64,000 nucleotides of DNA from Paragyromitra xinjiangensis (GCA_038503065.1 JBCAMK010000017.1:1-64000), one strand, 5' to 3'; counted from the first letter of the stretch, positions 11,802-24,212 are shown. The notes: generated from the letters alone by a model not told the origin. Numbers and translations: made by a program.

Positions 11802-12004
11802 CAAGTTGTTTGTTGCTCTGCCACTTCCATCGCAAGAAAGAACTTCTTACGAAATTCGACGATCGTCTCGATATTCACGTTTCTTTGGACAAAGCTTACT
11901 TTGCGACTTTGATTTCACTTAACACAACTTTTCTTATCCTTAGCGAGGAAAACCCTAGCCCCCTCGCATTATTCATCGTATTGAAGCATTGAGCAGACAC
12001 AACG

Positions 12005-15000
12005 ATGACTAGTCCACCACCTATTCTGACACCAAAATTCTCTAGGTCGGCTATCCAGCCCCTGAGAACGGACGGATCCTGGATTGAGACATTCTGGGCT
12101 GACCCAGCCGATAAGTACCCGGGGGTGATAGCGTAGGTTCATATCTCATTTTTCGGCTGAGCAGTAGCATTGATCATTGATAATGACTTTGGATGTTCAA
12201 GCTATGGGTTTACGGAAGGCCAAGTCAGTGTGTTTGACAATCCATGGAATAGAATGGTGCAGATAGAACCAAGTCTGTGTGAATCTCCTGTTATGTATAT
12301 TTATTAACTCCAGAGGCGTCTGATGCTAACTAGTAGATATATAGATCGTCAAGGATGGGATCAGTATGTCATCATGGAATTCAATTCCCCTGTCGCCGTT
12401 GCAACTGGAGACTGTGCAGGAAATGGCCGGAACGATATCATTATTTGTCACGACTACGGTAGCACGTTTTTGGAACCTCGACCAGATGGTGGCCATGTCT
12501 CTTGGCTAGAAAACCCCGGACGGGACCCAACGAGCGGCAAATTGCATCAGAATTGGAAAAAGCGGTTTATTGGGAGGTGGCCTTCGATGCACCGGCTGCA
12601 GGCTGGTCATTTTACGCAAAGGTAATTTAGTTTCCTTTTGCTATAGATAGTACTAGTGTTCTACAAGCTAGATTTCTGGCTAATATTAGTCTACGCTTGT
12701 AGATCCACATTAGAGATCGTTGCTCTGCCGGGTATGTATCTCCGTTCAATGCTCGACCGTTTCACGCTGAGTTATTGACTATGATGTAGTGATGCGTGGA
12801 GCAAAGGATACAGTATGTGGCCATACTAAGCTCTTATATGACTAAAAGTATTCACTTATATCACACCTTAGGCAACACCGGCACCAATTTTCCTGTTTCA
12901 AAGGGACGAAGAAGCATTAGATTCGTAAGTTCCTCGTGTGCGAGAAATCATCATGGAAATTCAAATATCAATCGAAATTTTCTGCAAACAGTATCAAGTG
13001 GAAACGGTCAATCATTGACGATGAGAATTTCACGTTCATCAACGAGTGTGCCACTATGAGGTCCGTTATCCGCACCCAATAATTGGCAAAAATATGTATC
13101 TAAGGCAGTAAATCAGTTTCGATGACCATACTGGACTCGAGTCAATGTTTCTCGCTTCACGTGAAGGCGTAAATTGGCTATGTCAGTTGCAAACCAACAC
13201 TCGCTCTTCATAACATGTGTACCGGAAAGCTAACCACTCTCCTAGTTTGGGAAAGCAACCAATGGCAACAACATAACATCAACCGAGGCATGCCAGAGCA
13301 ACCGGGAAATAGTTTATATGGATCATCTAGCGTGGGCGTTGGCCGAGTTGGCCGTGATCCAGCGGGATATATGATAACCATCGATCCTTTAAACGGTCTG
13401 CTCTATCGCATGCTAATAAATATTAGCCTGTATTCTCCAGGAGACTAAACTGAAACTTTTTGACTTGTTCTAGGTGGAACCATTACTGCCCTTACTAAGC
13501 GCAAAACTGGCAAAAGGTCATTTGAATGGGTCCGTTCTGTACTCGACGTGTACGGAACTCCGCAGCAGCGGCAGAACAATGGAGATGGTATTAATTCCCT
13601 CCACTGTGTTAAACAGATTACGAGGATTAAGACTGATCAGTGAAGGCCCCGCATACCATGTTATAACCGCAGACTTTGATGGTAGGTTTAATGAATGCAC
13701 ACTCCTGGACTAGGGGGCACAAGTAACGGTCGGCAGGTGATGGGGACGACGAATGTCTTGTCGCCTTGTTTGGGCCTTTCCCGCACACTGTAAGAATCCA
13801 CTAGTGACGGGCTTGGTGGTTGGCTACAACTAAGATTCAATAGGGTGTTTACTATTACAAGGCGATCGACCTAGAAAGGAGCTTGTTCACCAAGTGGAAA
13901 GTGGCAGAAGAGGGTACAAAGCGAATTGCCGTTGGGTGAGTGATCTAAGACACTCAGTATATATAAAATAACCACTGATAGCAGCGCCCTTAATCCAGAA
14001 AATTCAGCCCCGGGCAGAGACTTGACTTTGCCACAATCGGCTATAGATTTCCAGGCTGCAGCCATGGTGAAGATCTCGCGGTTCATCTTTACACCCACGA
14101 TTTTGAACCCCAAGCCAGTGACTCTCAGTTAAACATCTTGTCAACCGTTTGGGGCGGGAAACCACTTTACTACATCCCAAAACCTACTGAAATCTTGGCC
14201 CCTCAGGTAACTCCATTAATTGAAGTCGCAGACTACCACATCACCTTGGAAGTGTTCCCCCGGCACTACCAAACCACAGTCTCGCCGGAAGCTACAGTTG
14301 ACGCCATCAAGATGATTTGGGGGCAAATATATAACAACGACGAACCCCGCAGGGCACTTAGTGTTCCCCCATTCAAACAGTACGATTCAAGACTTGTTAA
14401 TGGTATTCTTGAGACGAAGGAAGAAGGGGCAATCTTTTTACGATTCAAACGTATAGGTACAGAGGGGGGTTGGACAACAGCAGAGGAAATCCCAGTCAAA
14501 GGCTTGTTTCAATTCACCCATCCACAGATCCAACTTGAAAAGCCTTTGGAATTTATCAGGGTTGACCAGCTTGATTGGGCATGTGGCGGGTTCGGGGACG
14601 CTCTGTTTTACAATCTGTCAGGAATTCACTTTCGATTTCTGGACGATACACCGATTTGTCATGTGCAGTTCTGGACAGCTGGTAAGAAGTCCACACAAAC
14701 TAAGAAAATAAGTAGACCGAAAAAATTTAGCCATATTTCAAAGTTTTCACTAATGATGATGGATGTAAAGCCAAGGAAGTTAGTGCCGGGGCTCACAATC
14801 ACGCGGAAGATTTCTTTCTTGAAGTTCATCTTTCTCTCTGGACAGCTACAACGGAACCCGACGGCGGTATGTGGTCAGTAATACCTGGGACCGAAATTCC
14901 ATGTCCCCCAGACTCTCTTCCACCCGACGCCTACACCAAAATTCCGCTCAAGTCATTGGAACAACATGGGCCACTGTGGGATAGACAGCCTGATGGTAGG

Positions 15001-15048
15001 CCAGTTTTCACGCCGACGGGCGCTGTTCAGTACCCATATCACAAGTGA
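12005..15048 (+). CDS. Aldos-2-ulose dehydratase/isomerase-like protein, 15 exons, probable premature stop
   Basis: Members of this family convert 2-keto-sugars (glucosone, or 1,5-anhydrofructose products) to pyranone antibiotics such as cortalcerone and microthecin. Exons in frame: 12005-12132, 12202-12272, 12345-12621, 12703-12731, 12790-12812, 12872-12924, 12992-13060, 13117-13181, 13246-13395, 13474-13549, 13641-13681, 13737-13789, 13844-13935, 13999-14681 and 14780-15048 (692 aa). The N-terminal half is a FG-GAP-like propeller: GNGRNDIIICHDYG, GGHVSWLENPGR, PSMHRLQAGHFT, GVGRVGRDPAGY and ADFDGDGDDECLVA. The C-terminal part is cupin-like with a metal-type HNH...E motif (SAGAHNHAEDFF). TGA at 15046 falls where relatives have Trp, and family-like sequence (DIWVAFEFNPD) continues in frame to 15129. 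The far C-terminal domain of the basidiomycete enzyme is absent. The junction near 13550-13640 works only if about a dozen residues are lost. Confidence 0.78.
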
Positions 15049-15129
15049 CAAGCTGGGAATGAGGGAACTAATATCGATATCTGGGTTGCATTTGAGTTTA
15101 ACCCAGACTTGGTTATGTCTCTGCAGTGA

Positions 15130-17159
15130 AACGTTGATGTTCTTGCGGAATTCTGTTTCTAGTTCTATCAGGTTTACTTTACCTCATGTGTGCGCTACGA
15201 TTATTCACTATTTCCTTTTTGTACTGAAAATTTATTTTTATATCACATCAAATATAGTCTTCATCTCGCTCCTACTACACTAACGATAAAGAATAATAAG
15301 TGTCAGTTAGGAAGGCTTAACAACTATTTCGCTATGCGCAGAATAAATAAGGTTAGGGCTATTACCAACGAAGAGCTTCTAGATACTTCAGTTCAGCCTA
15401 CCACCTCACACCCCCATAGCTTGCCATAGAGTGATCTACGATATTCCTCACGAATTTTAGGAGTTATCCCAGGGAGTTGATCCACCTTTTGTTGAAATAT
15501 AGTAGTTTAAGAATAGTTTATTTATATTTTAATCGGGGCCGAGCTTAAGGACTTTTCTTGATTCTCGCTGCGGACAGAGTCTAGTTTGAATCCAAACAAG
15601 CGGCAATCTAATCCATGCATTAGGTTCTGGATATCGTACGTTTTATAACTCACCCCACAAGGTCCTAGCGAATCGTGATCAGAACAGGTTCATCTGTGAA
15701 GAGGGAACTCTTACACGCTCCGCTGGGCTATACGAGGAGTAATTTAAAACAAGAAAAGCATGGTAAGAATGATCTGTGCACCGCATCGCAGCATCAAACC
15801 TGAAGGATAGGGTTTCCAGTGATGAGCGCAGCACGCTTGTTTAGTGGTCGAGACTCAACCAGACTCATTGCTAACCCCTCTTTTGCGATCGCCACTGTAA
15901 GTGGTGTTAAGCATTACAGGAGGAGCTTACCGTATTACCTTAGAGGATATCAGGGATCACCTAGTTTTTCGAAGTATGAATACTAGTATCCTTGGTAATT
16001 TGCGACGAGAATCGATCGGGATGATAAGTCAATTTCTAAGAATAGACCCAGTCTATCTGACATATATCAAATTTCTGGCGAATAGAAAGATTCTCACCTG
16101 CAATACCGGCATAGTCTATACATTATTAGCGAGTTCTGTCGGATTCAAATCCTCGTTTATTGTGTCTCACGACTGATGTCGTTGACTTAGGAGGAATTCT
16201 TAGCAGGTCTTGGCAGCTTATGTAACTTTTAGCAAATAATTGAATTCCTTGTCAAGCGGGAGATTCAGTTATCCTGCAAATTGTAGGTAACATTTTAGTA
16301 TCACATCGAACTAAGATGGGTCATGGCTATATTTCAAAACTTTCAGTCTAGTAGCTAGAAGTATTTGAAGTCGCCGATACCCAGTTTTGGTGATTTCCCC
16401 AATAGCCAATATCATACCGCAACAAATACAAATTCTGACAGAAGTGAATAATATTATCCTCCGGGAGCCGATGCAACGCATTGCATCACCTTTCTCGTTA
16501 TGCGGTGGCCGAGGTGTGGTAGGGGACAGCTGGTCGCACAACACAAAATTTGTGAAGTGCGTTTTGGCATATGGCGGGGGTGCGCCTGAGTCGCATAGCG
16601 TTTCGCATCGCACAATGCCACTTGATACTAGGTTGATGGTTATCAACCTACGATGGCTAATAGATGTTTGAAAGCGTATAGGATGTCGCTCCAGCGGTAC
16701 GATTGGTCGTTATGCTTCAGTCCTTTGGGTTACAAGGTTCAAACTTCGTGCAATTCACATTTCTACGCAGTATTAATATTCTTTTTATTTCTTCAGCGCA
16801 CATGAGGCCGGAAATCTCCACGTCGGGGGCAAAACACAGCGAAAGCTAGGAGTATACTCGTGATCCAGCTCTGTTTTGTGATACCACCTCGCGTTTAGCC
16901 CAGGTTCTATTGCCTGCGTTCCTGCACGAAGCCAAAAGCAGGTCGATGGCCAAAGCAAGAGAGAGACAGACCATGGCCTTGCATACGAAGTAAACAGAGG
17001 TGACTGCTAAAGCGTATCCTCACTATCGCCCAAGGCTAATCCTCGGTATTAAAAAACCACATCGACTGCTCCGAAGAGCTAGCCTTTTGCTATACTAGAG
17101 ACCTGTCTATACCAGAACCGTGTTATCCTTTTACTTCGGCATCGGCTCCATTTTCTACC
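15130..17159. other. Spacer between the dehydratase-like and pyranose oxidase genes
   Basis: About 2 kb, AT-rich, with no recognisable coding exons on either strand. It contains the pyranose oxidase promoter region. I could not recognise the missing C-terminal domain of the dehydratase here. Confidence 0.55.
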
Positions 17160-19753
17160 ATGACCTCACCTCTATTATCCACCACAAACCCAATCCGCGA
17201 GAGCAAGCTCTACGAAGTCGTCTTCCACAATCAAGATATCGCTCCGGGGATCTGGCTTAAAATTGACAATGTCAAAATAGAAAGCGGCGCACTTTTCTTT
17301 GAAAAACACATATCCAACGGGCGGAACAATGGCCGTCGCCTCACCCCCGACTCGTCAGTCGAGATCCCGTGGAAGAGCTGGGGTGCTCTTCGTGCCTGTG
17401 CTTTGCCGGATCCAGATTCAGGCCCGCCGAAGGGTAGCTTTACCGTGACACCCTCGTCCAAGGAACCGAGTTGGACCGTTTCTTACCCGTGGGAGACTAT
17501 TTCAATCGTGCCTAAACCCTTTAAAGTGTCGTTTAATATTCATAAGGTGTTGTATTCGGACGTGATGATTGTAGGGTCTGGACCACTCGGTGCAACGTAT
17601 GCGAGGAGAATTTTTGAAAAGAAACCCGAAACAAAAGTGTTGATGGTTGAAATGGGAGCGCAGTAGGTTGTGCCCCTAACTTCAAACGGCAGTGTGTGCT
17701 GAAATTTATGTGTCAGGGAGAGTGTGGTGGTGGGTGAACATAAGAAGAATACGGTTGGATATCAGAGAGATATAGATAGGTTTGTGAAGTACGTATCTGC
17801 CAAATATTCCGAAGCTTGATTTTAGTTCCTGAGGCTATACTTACTGAACCTTCTCTCCAGCGTCATCAAGGTACGCCCTATTTTATCTCGATTATTGAAC
17901 TCACTGTTAACCGCCACTAGGGAGCTCTAAACACCCTCTCCATCCCAACAAAGCCAATCTCTCAGTCAAGCCCACGGCTATGGGGGTTTGTCCCTTGCTC
18001 TGTTCCGAGAACCTTGACTTTAGGTCCACTAACCTTTGCGCAGGAGCACATACGACAGCTTCGTTCAAATGGGGCAAAATCCGCTACAGAAGCCCGAGGA
18101 AAACCTCGGCGCCGAGGCCGCAACACGGGTCGTCGGTGGTATGGCAACACACTGGACGTGCTGCACCCCGGAGCAACTCAAGGGTCTAGAGCGCGCCGAA
18201 ACCTTCACTGACGCTGAATGGGATCAACTATACGCCCTTGGAAAGGAATACGTCGGGACGAGGACGGATCAGTTCAACGAATCGGGACGTCACCAATTAG
18301 TCATGCATACACTCAAAGAGAGGTTTCCAGTCATTTTCCCCCCGAAACAGGGGGATGGTCAACGCATAGTTGATCCTATGCCGTTAGCATGTAAGAGAAG
18401 TGAGCGGGATCCTGATTTTGTATTCTGGTCTGCAGTGAATACGATATTGGAGAAAACAGTTGGCAAGTTGAACCTGCTGCCGAACCACCAGTGTACCAAG
18501 CTGCTTTATGACCATGAAAATCCAGGGAAGGATATTCTACTAGCGGTAGTAAAAAATCTAGAGCAGCAAAACGGTCGTGTATACGTTTGGGCAAAGAAAT
18601 ACGTCGTCTGCGCGGGAGCAGTGCTGACACCACAAATATTGTTCAACTCTGGATTCCGAACGGAAACGGATTCTCTCCCAGCCCTGGTAGGTGCCCGCTA
18701 TGAACACTAAATGCCAGAAGATGAGCTTACGGTTCGTGTAAACAGGGAAAGTACATGACGGAGCAGACGATGGCTTTCTGCCAGGTTATGCTCTACGAGC
18801 ACCTAGTCTTCCCGCTTAGGGATGTCGATCACCTGCCTGACTGGCTGAGTCCAGAGGTGAAGAGGAAGATCAAGGAACATAGGAAGAAGCACCCAGAGGA
18901 TCCTGTCCCATTTCCTTTTCGCGATCCAGAACCTCAGGTCTCCGCTGCACTCACCGTCCATATATTCCGCAGGCTGATTAACATCTCCCGCAGGTTTACA
19001 CCCCGGTTCAAACAGACTATCCGTGGCATACACAGGTAGCTCCATCCGGTTTGGGCTCTGGATGTGCCCTTGCCCCTGCTAACAGTATAACTAGATTCAT
19101 CGTGATGCATTTTCATACGGTGATGTGGCTCCCAGCCTGGACTCGCGCCTCACTGTAGATCTCCGCTGGTTCGGCATGGTGGAACCGGTTGAAGAAAATT
19201 GTGTGACGTTTTCGGAAAAATATCATGATCAATTCGGCATGCCTCAAGTAAGAACATATCCAAACGCCTTTAATAGGATATTTACTAACATTACTTAGCC
19301 AACATTTCGTTACGTCCTCGACGAGCCAACAAATATATACAATCGCCGGATGATGGACGAGTACGTTTCTTCCTCTAGCCATAGGGATATCTTATTAACA
19401 ATCACTAGTATGACTAAGGTCGCCGTAGAGCTTGGACGCTACATCGCCGGCTCCGAACCGCAGTTTATGGAACCCGGTCTGGCGCTCCATCTTTGCGTAT
19501 GTGCCCTTCCACGCGACCCCCCCATAAGAAAAATCCCAGCAACTAACGAAAACCAATTAAACAGGGAACTACCCGTGTCGGCACTAGTGTCGAGGAGTCA
19601 GTCGTCGATAAAAACTCAAAGGTCTGGAATGTTGGCAATCTCTGGATAGGGGGCAACGGGGTCATCCGGACGAAGAACGCTTGTAACCCAACTTTAACGT
19701 CCATGTGCTACGCGATTAGGGGCGCGGAGGCCATAGTTAAAGCGTTAGAGTAG
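17160..19753 (+). CDS. Pyranose 2-oxidase, 11 exons
   Basis: A GMC-type flavoenzyme that oxidises glucose and other pyranoses at C2 to 2-keto-sugars, reducing O2 to H2O2. Exons 17160-17662, 17717-17788, 17861-17870, 17921-17985, 18044-18686, 18746-18937, 18994-19035, 19095-19247, 19299-19360, 19409-19496 and 19565-19753 join without a break to 672 aa. The FAD-binding loop [13 protein letters not shown] starts near residue 138. [16 protein letters not shown] follows, then the flavinylation motif GGMATHWT (His253). The GMC catalytic pair is kept: His608 in EPGLALHL and Asn651 in [22 protein letters not shown] and [15 protein letters not shown] also match the family. A ~130-residue N-terminal extension precedes the Rossmann fold and is unlike the basidiomycete enzymes I recall. 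No clear signal peptide is seen. It sits downstream of its pathway partner on the same strand. Confidence 0.93.
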
Positions 19754-21799
19754 TGGAGATTGTGGAAAGAAAAAGTGTGGTTTTACGCTTCGCTGAATGG
19801 GAAGAGGGCTTGTGGGAGGGCCCCAAATTGTGCCTATTGCGGAAAATTTGTGGTGTTAGCATAGTGATCTGCTTGAGATGAGACAACGGATTGATCGATT
19901 TTTCATTAAGTACATGGAGCCTTACCGGCTAAGGTACTACAAGACGAGCCAATGTATTGCCGGATAGAAATTTGAGTGTACAATTCGAAAATCCAGTGGT
20001 CAACAAAGAAACCACCCGAAAATGCCCGGCTCGTAAGGTGGCCCCGTGCTGCTCAAAACGCCTAAGAGGAGTCCTCAAGAATCCCTACCTCGTAGTTGAC
20101 AGTGATAACTGTGGATCTCATCTCCAATTGGGGCATGGCTAAAATGGATAAGTCTATCCTATTCGAAGGGACTGTCGATTAAATTCGAAACATTGATTCT
20201 TGAGGGTAAGCACGTTGCTGGAACCATAATCTAGTTGTAGCTGCTACCAAACCCTCGCCGTCCAAGTTGTTCCTTGCACTTTTGCTCCGACGCTGCCAAC
20301 ATTTGTCTGAGGTTTCGGGACGGAAGGGGTAGCTTATCTAGGGCAGGTATTATCCTTCACCCAATTCCTAGGGTTATCTATGTATTTCTTAGAAGTTCAT
20401 ATCGTAGTTCCGGGGACTCAACAACATTAGTCATCGCACAGCCCCAAATGCTAGCTTCATTATTTGGCCCCCACAAAAGTTGGCAGCATTGGATATGAAC
20501 TTAGGGTTAGGTTTCCAAACTTCTGATGTGACTCTTCCCATTTCCTGAGAATTTACCACCATCGCTCAGCACTCTGGAGTAGACAGGTGGAAACTAGGCG
20601 CATTCAGACATCGACAGTACCTGGACAGATATGGTGGGTGTCGCCCTCAACCCGGACCAGCTTTTTGAGCCGTTATTCCACCACCCACAGCCAATATAAT
20701 CGTTAGCAAAAAGATATATGACTTCATATGATGCTATTGAAGCTCCATATCTTTTTTCAAGGTATGGTAGCAGGTGGTTGTGGCGGAATAAAAACTCACT
20801 TTTGGTGGTGAAATGCATGAAATGGAACGTTCTAAGGAATACTAAGGGTGTGACTAAATATACGCAGGGGCATTGCCCCCCATATTTGGCTTCTTGGGGG
20901 AAGCTCAAGCATCTATAGAGCTATAGAGTGTATTTCTAGGAGGGTTTTGATTTAGGGAGATTTTTGATAAAAATTTTCAAATTGAAGAGTTATATGCGGA
21001 ATTTAGTGGGTGTTTGGTGAGACATGGCGTTCCATACCCGATTTTAATTGGTCCGGGTTTAAACTGACACCCACCATATGTTCGTGATGGCTGACTAATC
21101 ACGACACATCAAGACTCGCAGGGCTCAACACTCCCCGAATATAGTGAACAACAACAGCTACAAGGCTACAATTACAAATATAAGTACTTTAGATATGAAA
21201 GACAAAGATAGAAGTAATAAAAGAATATTGATGTCTTGTAGACCATTCCTCTACCTCAATCACCACTGCCACCCTTCCAGGAATAAACTGGAACAAATTC
21301 TCAAAGAATGGCCAATGGCATTATACTAACAAGAAAATAAAATATAGCTCGGGCTCAATTATGCGATCGCAATCGAAACGAGTTCAGGAAATTTAGATCT
21401 ATGCATTTTATGACAGGTCAAATGCCAATGATGACGGGAAATTTTTAGCCGAGGCACATGAAATGCGGGACGGGCTGCGCGTTGCTTTAAGCTTCAGGTG
21501 GGGTGCGGGGAAGATCGCATTTCCAACCTTTGAACCTGCATATGCCATCCTTTGATCCGACTGGAGGCGAAAAACGCGCAATCCGCGGGAGGCTTCGAAC
21601 TAAGATGCGTGTAAGGATGCACTTCATGGATAATGAAGGAGGACATTACATATCGGGACTGGTAAAAAAAAATCGGGAAAATCCTCTAGTCTTAAGTGTC
21701 AATTTTAAGTGGCCCAATGGATGCTCAGACATGTAAGGACACACTTCAACATGGGACAACCGCTCCGTAGGATGAATACCTCTTAGGGTCTATCCTTTG
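19754..21799. other. Intergenic, no gene seen
   Basis: No frame with domain character and no consistent splice chain. It contains one telobox-like motif at 20501-20514. Confidence 0.55.
20501..20514 (+). repeat. Telobox-like motif
   Basis: TTAGGGTTAGGTTT, two telomere-type units on the plus strand. Confidence 0.6.
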
Positions 21800-21917
21800 T
21801 ACAAGTGTATGGGGGGTGAAGTTGGAACGGCAAGTGTACTAAAAAAACTGTTTTTTGTAGCTTAATCGCTATAACTGAACATCCTAGCCGTTCCAACTCA
21901 CTCCCCGTACACTTGTA
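21800..21917. mobile_element. MITE-like element 1 (118 bp)
   Basis: Terminal inverted repeats of about 30 bp: TACAAGTGTATGGGGGGTGA...GGAACGGC at the left and its near-perfect reverse complement ending GTACACTTGTA at the right. A TA dinucleotide bounds both ends, as expected for Tc1/mariner-type target duplication. The ~55-bp centre is AT-rich and has no coding capacity. Confidence 0.8.
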
Positions 21918-22215
21918 GCTAGTTGCTAGTTATAATAAACTCATCATAGAATAAATAGAAAAGACAAAACCACCAAAATATTGGGTAGGGTAGCCAGATA
22001 CCAGGTGATAAGCACAAAATCTCAAATTTATTGATTCACTTAATTACCTTGAGCTATTACAAGAATGCATAGAATTGCGAATTAGCCGCAAGGAAAATGG
22101 AAAAAACCATCTCGTCTGAGCACTAGTACTACGTAAAAAGACTCATTATACAAATCCCACTAGTACCCCGGCCCGAATATTTTGAGAAAGAATTATTTAA
22201 TCTTCAAGATCTAAA

Positions 22216-22385
22216 TACCGCAGTAACTCGAGAGAGGAAACCTCGTGTTAAGTCGTTGGAATTGCCTCTATAGGTAAGGCGGCGAGAAATTTTCGTTGTA
22301 CTTTAGCCCTTTTGATTGACGCCTTACCTATAGAGGCAATTCCAACGTCTTAGTGTGAGGTTCCCTCTCTCGAGTCACTACAGTA
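22216..22385. mobile_element. MITE-like element 2 (about 170 bp)
   Basis: Almost the whole element is a hairpin. Arms of about 66 bp (left CTCGAGAGAGGAAACCTC ... CCTCTATAGGTAAGGCG, right its imperfect reverse complement) enclose a loop of about 37 bp. The ends read TACCGCAGTAACTC and GAGTCACTACAGTA, again with TA at both borders. Confidence 0.82.
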
Positions 22386-22833
22386 GTATTGAGGACTGCG
22401 AATTTATTTCGTTCAACTTTTTGCCTTAGTAACGAAAGTCAATTGTGGCGGTTGGCCGGCAATTTGGTGTCTTAGATTTAAATTGGGCTTTGGTAGCTAT
22501 GAGCTGCTGTAGTTCCATAACTAATTGCTTCTTTGATATGGCAAGTCTTTTGGGGCGGATCAGGACGGCTCCTCTTCCGGCTTCTTCTCAAAGCACGAAG
22601 CGATTGTTTCTTTTTCGCACTCGACGGATGCGCGTAATAAGGCCGTAATTCCAGGTCGGAGCCAGCGCTCCACAATATCGTTAGGTCTTTTGAACCTGTG
22701 CTAGGGCAGGCAAGAGTGACCACGGTATCTGAATTCAACTTAAAGCTGTGGCTACTTAGAACTCCCGAGATCAACCAATCATGAGTATGGTGACACTGGA
22801 ATTTTATCTAGGCTCTTTGTTAATCCGACACTC

Positions 22834-22859
22834 AAAAATCCCCACCGTGGGGGTTTTTT
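22834..22859. repeat. Short hairpin
   Basis: AAAAATCCCCAC faces GTGGGGGTTTTT around a minimal CG centre. It resembles a bacterial terminator in shape, but the surrounding DNA is eukaryotic and no gene ends here, so it is listed only as an inverted repeat. Confidence 0.6.
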
Positions 22860-22876
22860 CGCACCGTACCTTCTAC

Positions 22877-23073
22877 TACAGTACAATCGCTCCATAAGAA
22901 TACTGTCGGGGCCGAGAGTGCAAAAGAATATTCTTATAAGAAGAGTGATCTAACCCAATAAAGAAAGTTTATAGGGGAGGCTTTACCAAATACGGACTAG
23001 GGAGTTAGTTTCAGGGAGCGCTCCACTAAGAATATTCTTATAAAAAGTATTCTTATAGGGCGAGTGTACTGTA
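22877..23073. mobile_element. MITE-like element 3 (197 bp, pogo/Tc1-like ends)
   Basis: Terminal inverted repeats of about 29 bp: left TACAGTACAATCGCTCCATA..., right ...TAGGGCGAGTGTACTGTA. Excluding the TA target copies, the ends begin CAGTACA, as in pogo/Fot1-like DNA transposons. Inside, AAGAATATTCTTATAA is repeated as subterminal palindromes (near 22926 and 23031). Non-autonomous. Confidence 0.8.
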
Positions 23074-24212
23074 TGCTCGAAATTCTTATACCCTAAAATG
23101 AACGAGAATGATTACGAAATCAAAACAAAAAGCAGAAAGTCAATCTGAAGTCCGCATGGTTGCAGAACTCAAGATGAACCAATTGCATCGCAAACTCTCT
23201 ACTCTATTTACCTCTACTCAATTTACCTGAATCACAACTTTAGTCTTGTTTTGTCGGGCATGTTAATCATCGCATTTTTCATACCTTGATAAAGTGGAGT
23301 AGATGGATAAATTGATACCTCACAAAAAATACGTATACATATATAGGTATCGGGTGTTTGTACATTTCTGCTGCAAAGCGTACGCAAAGCATACGCAAAG
23401 CCAAACATCCTCCCCCCCGAATATTTTTGCATTGCTAACTGCATGCATATGACCGGAAATTACCAATCCCGGACCCCAAGCTAAGCTCACATCAATGCAG
23501 CACTCGAGCTCCAGGGTTCCTATGGTTATGCTTTTTATTAACTGAAGTGTTTCATGTGAATACCTAATGGCTCTCTAAACGCTCAATGACGCCCTTTCCC
23601 CGCATAGCCCCAAACCCAGCCAGTCTAGGGTTTTGTTTCAAAACCGGTTGTGTGCTCAACAACCAGAATGGACAAGATCGTCCCGTACATCAACTACGAT
23701 CCATCGGATTGCCGTGCTCGCTCCCCCACAGTTGCACTTGCGAATGCGTCCACGGGATGCACCCTTATTTTCGTAATAGGACCGTGCAGTTAGGTGATCA
23801 GGACACAAATTCATCAAGCTCCTAGCTGCCACAGCATAAAATCATACAATTACGTTGGGTTAATGATAAGGGCTGATAGTACTATCTGCAGTACGCATGT
23901 TGCCAATATCTCACATCCCATACTTCTCCCCAAACTAGAATTCATTGAGATCCGTGGCATGCTGCCCTATACGCACGTCCTAGCGCCCTTATTCCGATGA
24001 TACCAACCAGTGACACGGCGAAAATATTTCTCTGGGTGTGTAGAAACATATAAAGGGTGCTTAAATCCATGCCCGGTACCCCTATCCCGAACTAAGACTA
24101 ACACCACCAATCTATTGTCATTCCTCGATCCTACACTCTTCTCTAGCTAAAGTACGAGACCCTAATTCAGTACTCCTCGTTGTATGATAGGCGCTAATAT
24201 TGCTACACCTAG
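23074..24212. other. Intergenic, no gene seen
   Basis: No supported exon. It ends in the likely promoter of the gene at 24213. Confidence 0.5.
24049..24055 (+). promoter_or_regulatory. TATA box candidate
   Basis: TATAAAG about 160 nt before the ATG at 24213 on the same strand. Confidence 0.35.

Noticed and set aside
12005..15129. RIP mutation as cause of the TGA in the dehydratase-like gene
   Set aside because: Classical RIP changes CpA to TpA, so a RIPped TGG would become TAG. The TGA here needs a C-to-T change in a CpC context on the other strand, and the rest of the gene shows no dense C-to-T signature.
22834..22859. Intrinsic terminator
   Set aside because: Hairpin plus T-run is a bacterial signal. 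This is fungal DNA between transposable elements with no gene ending here.
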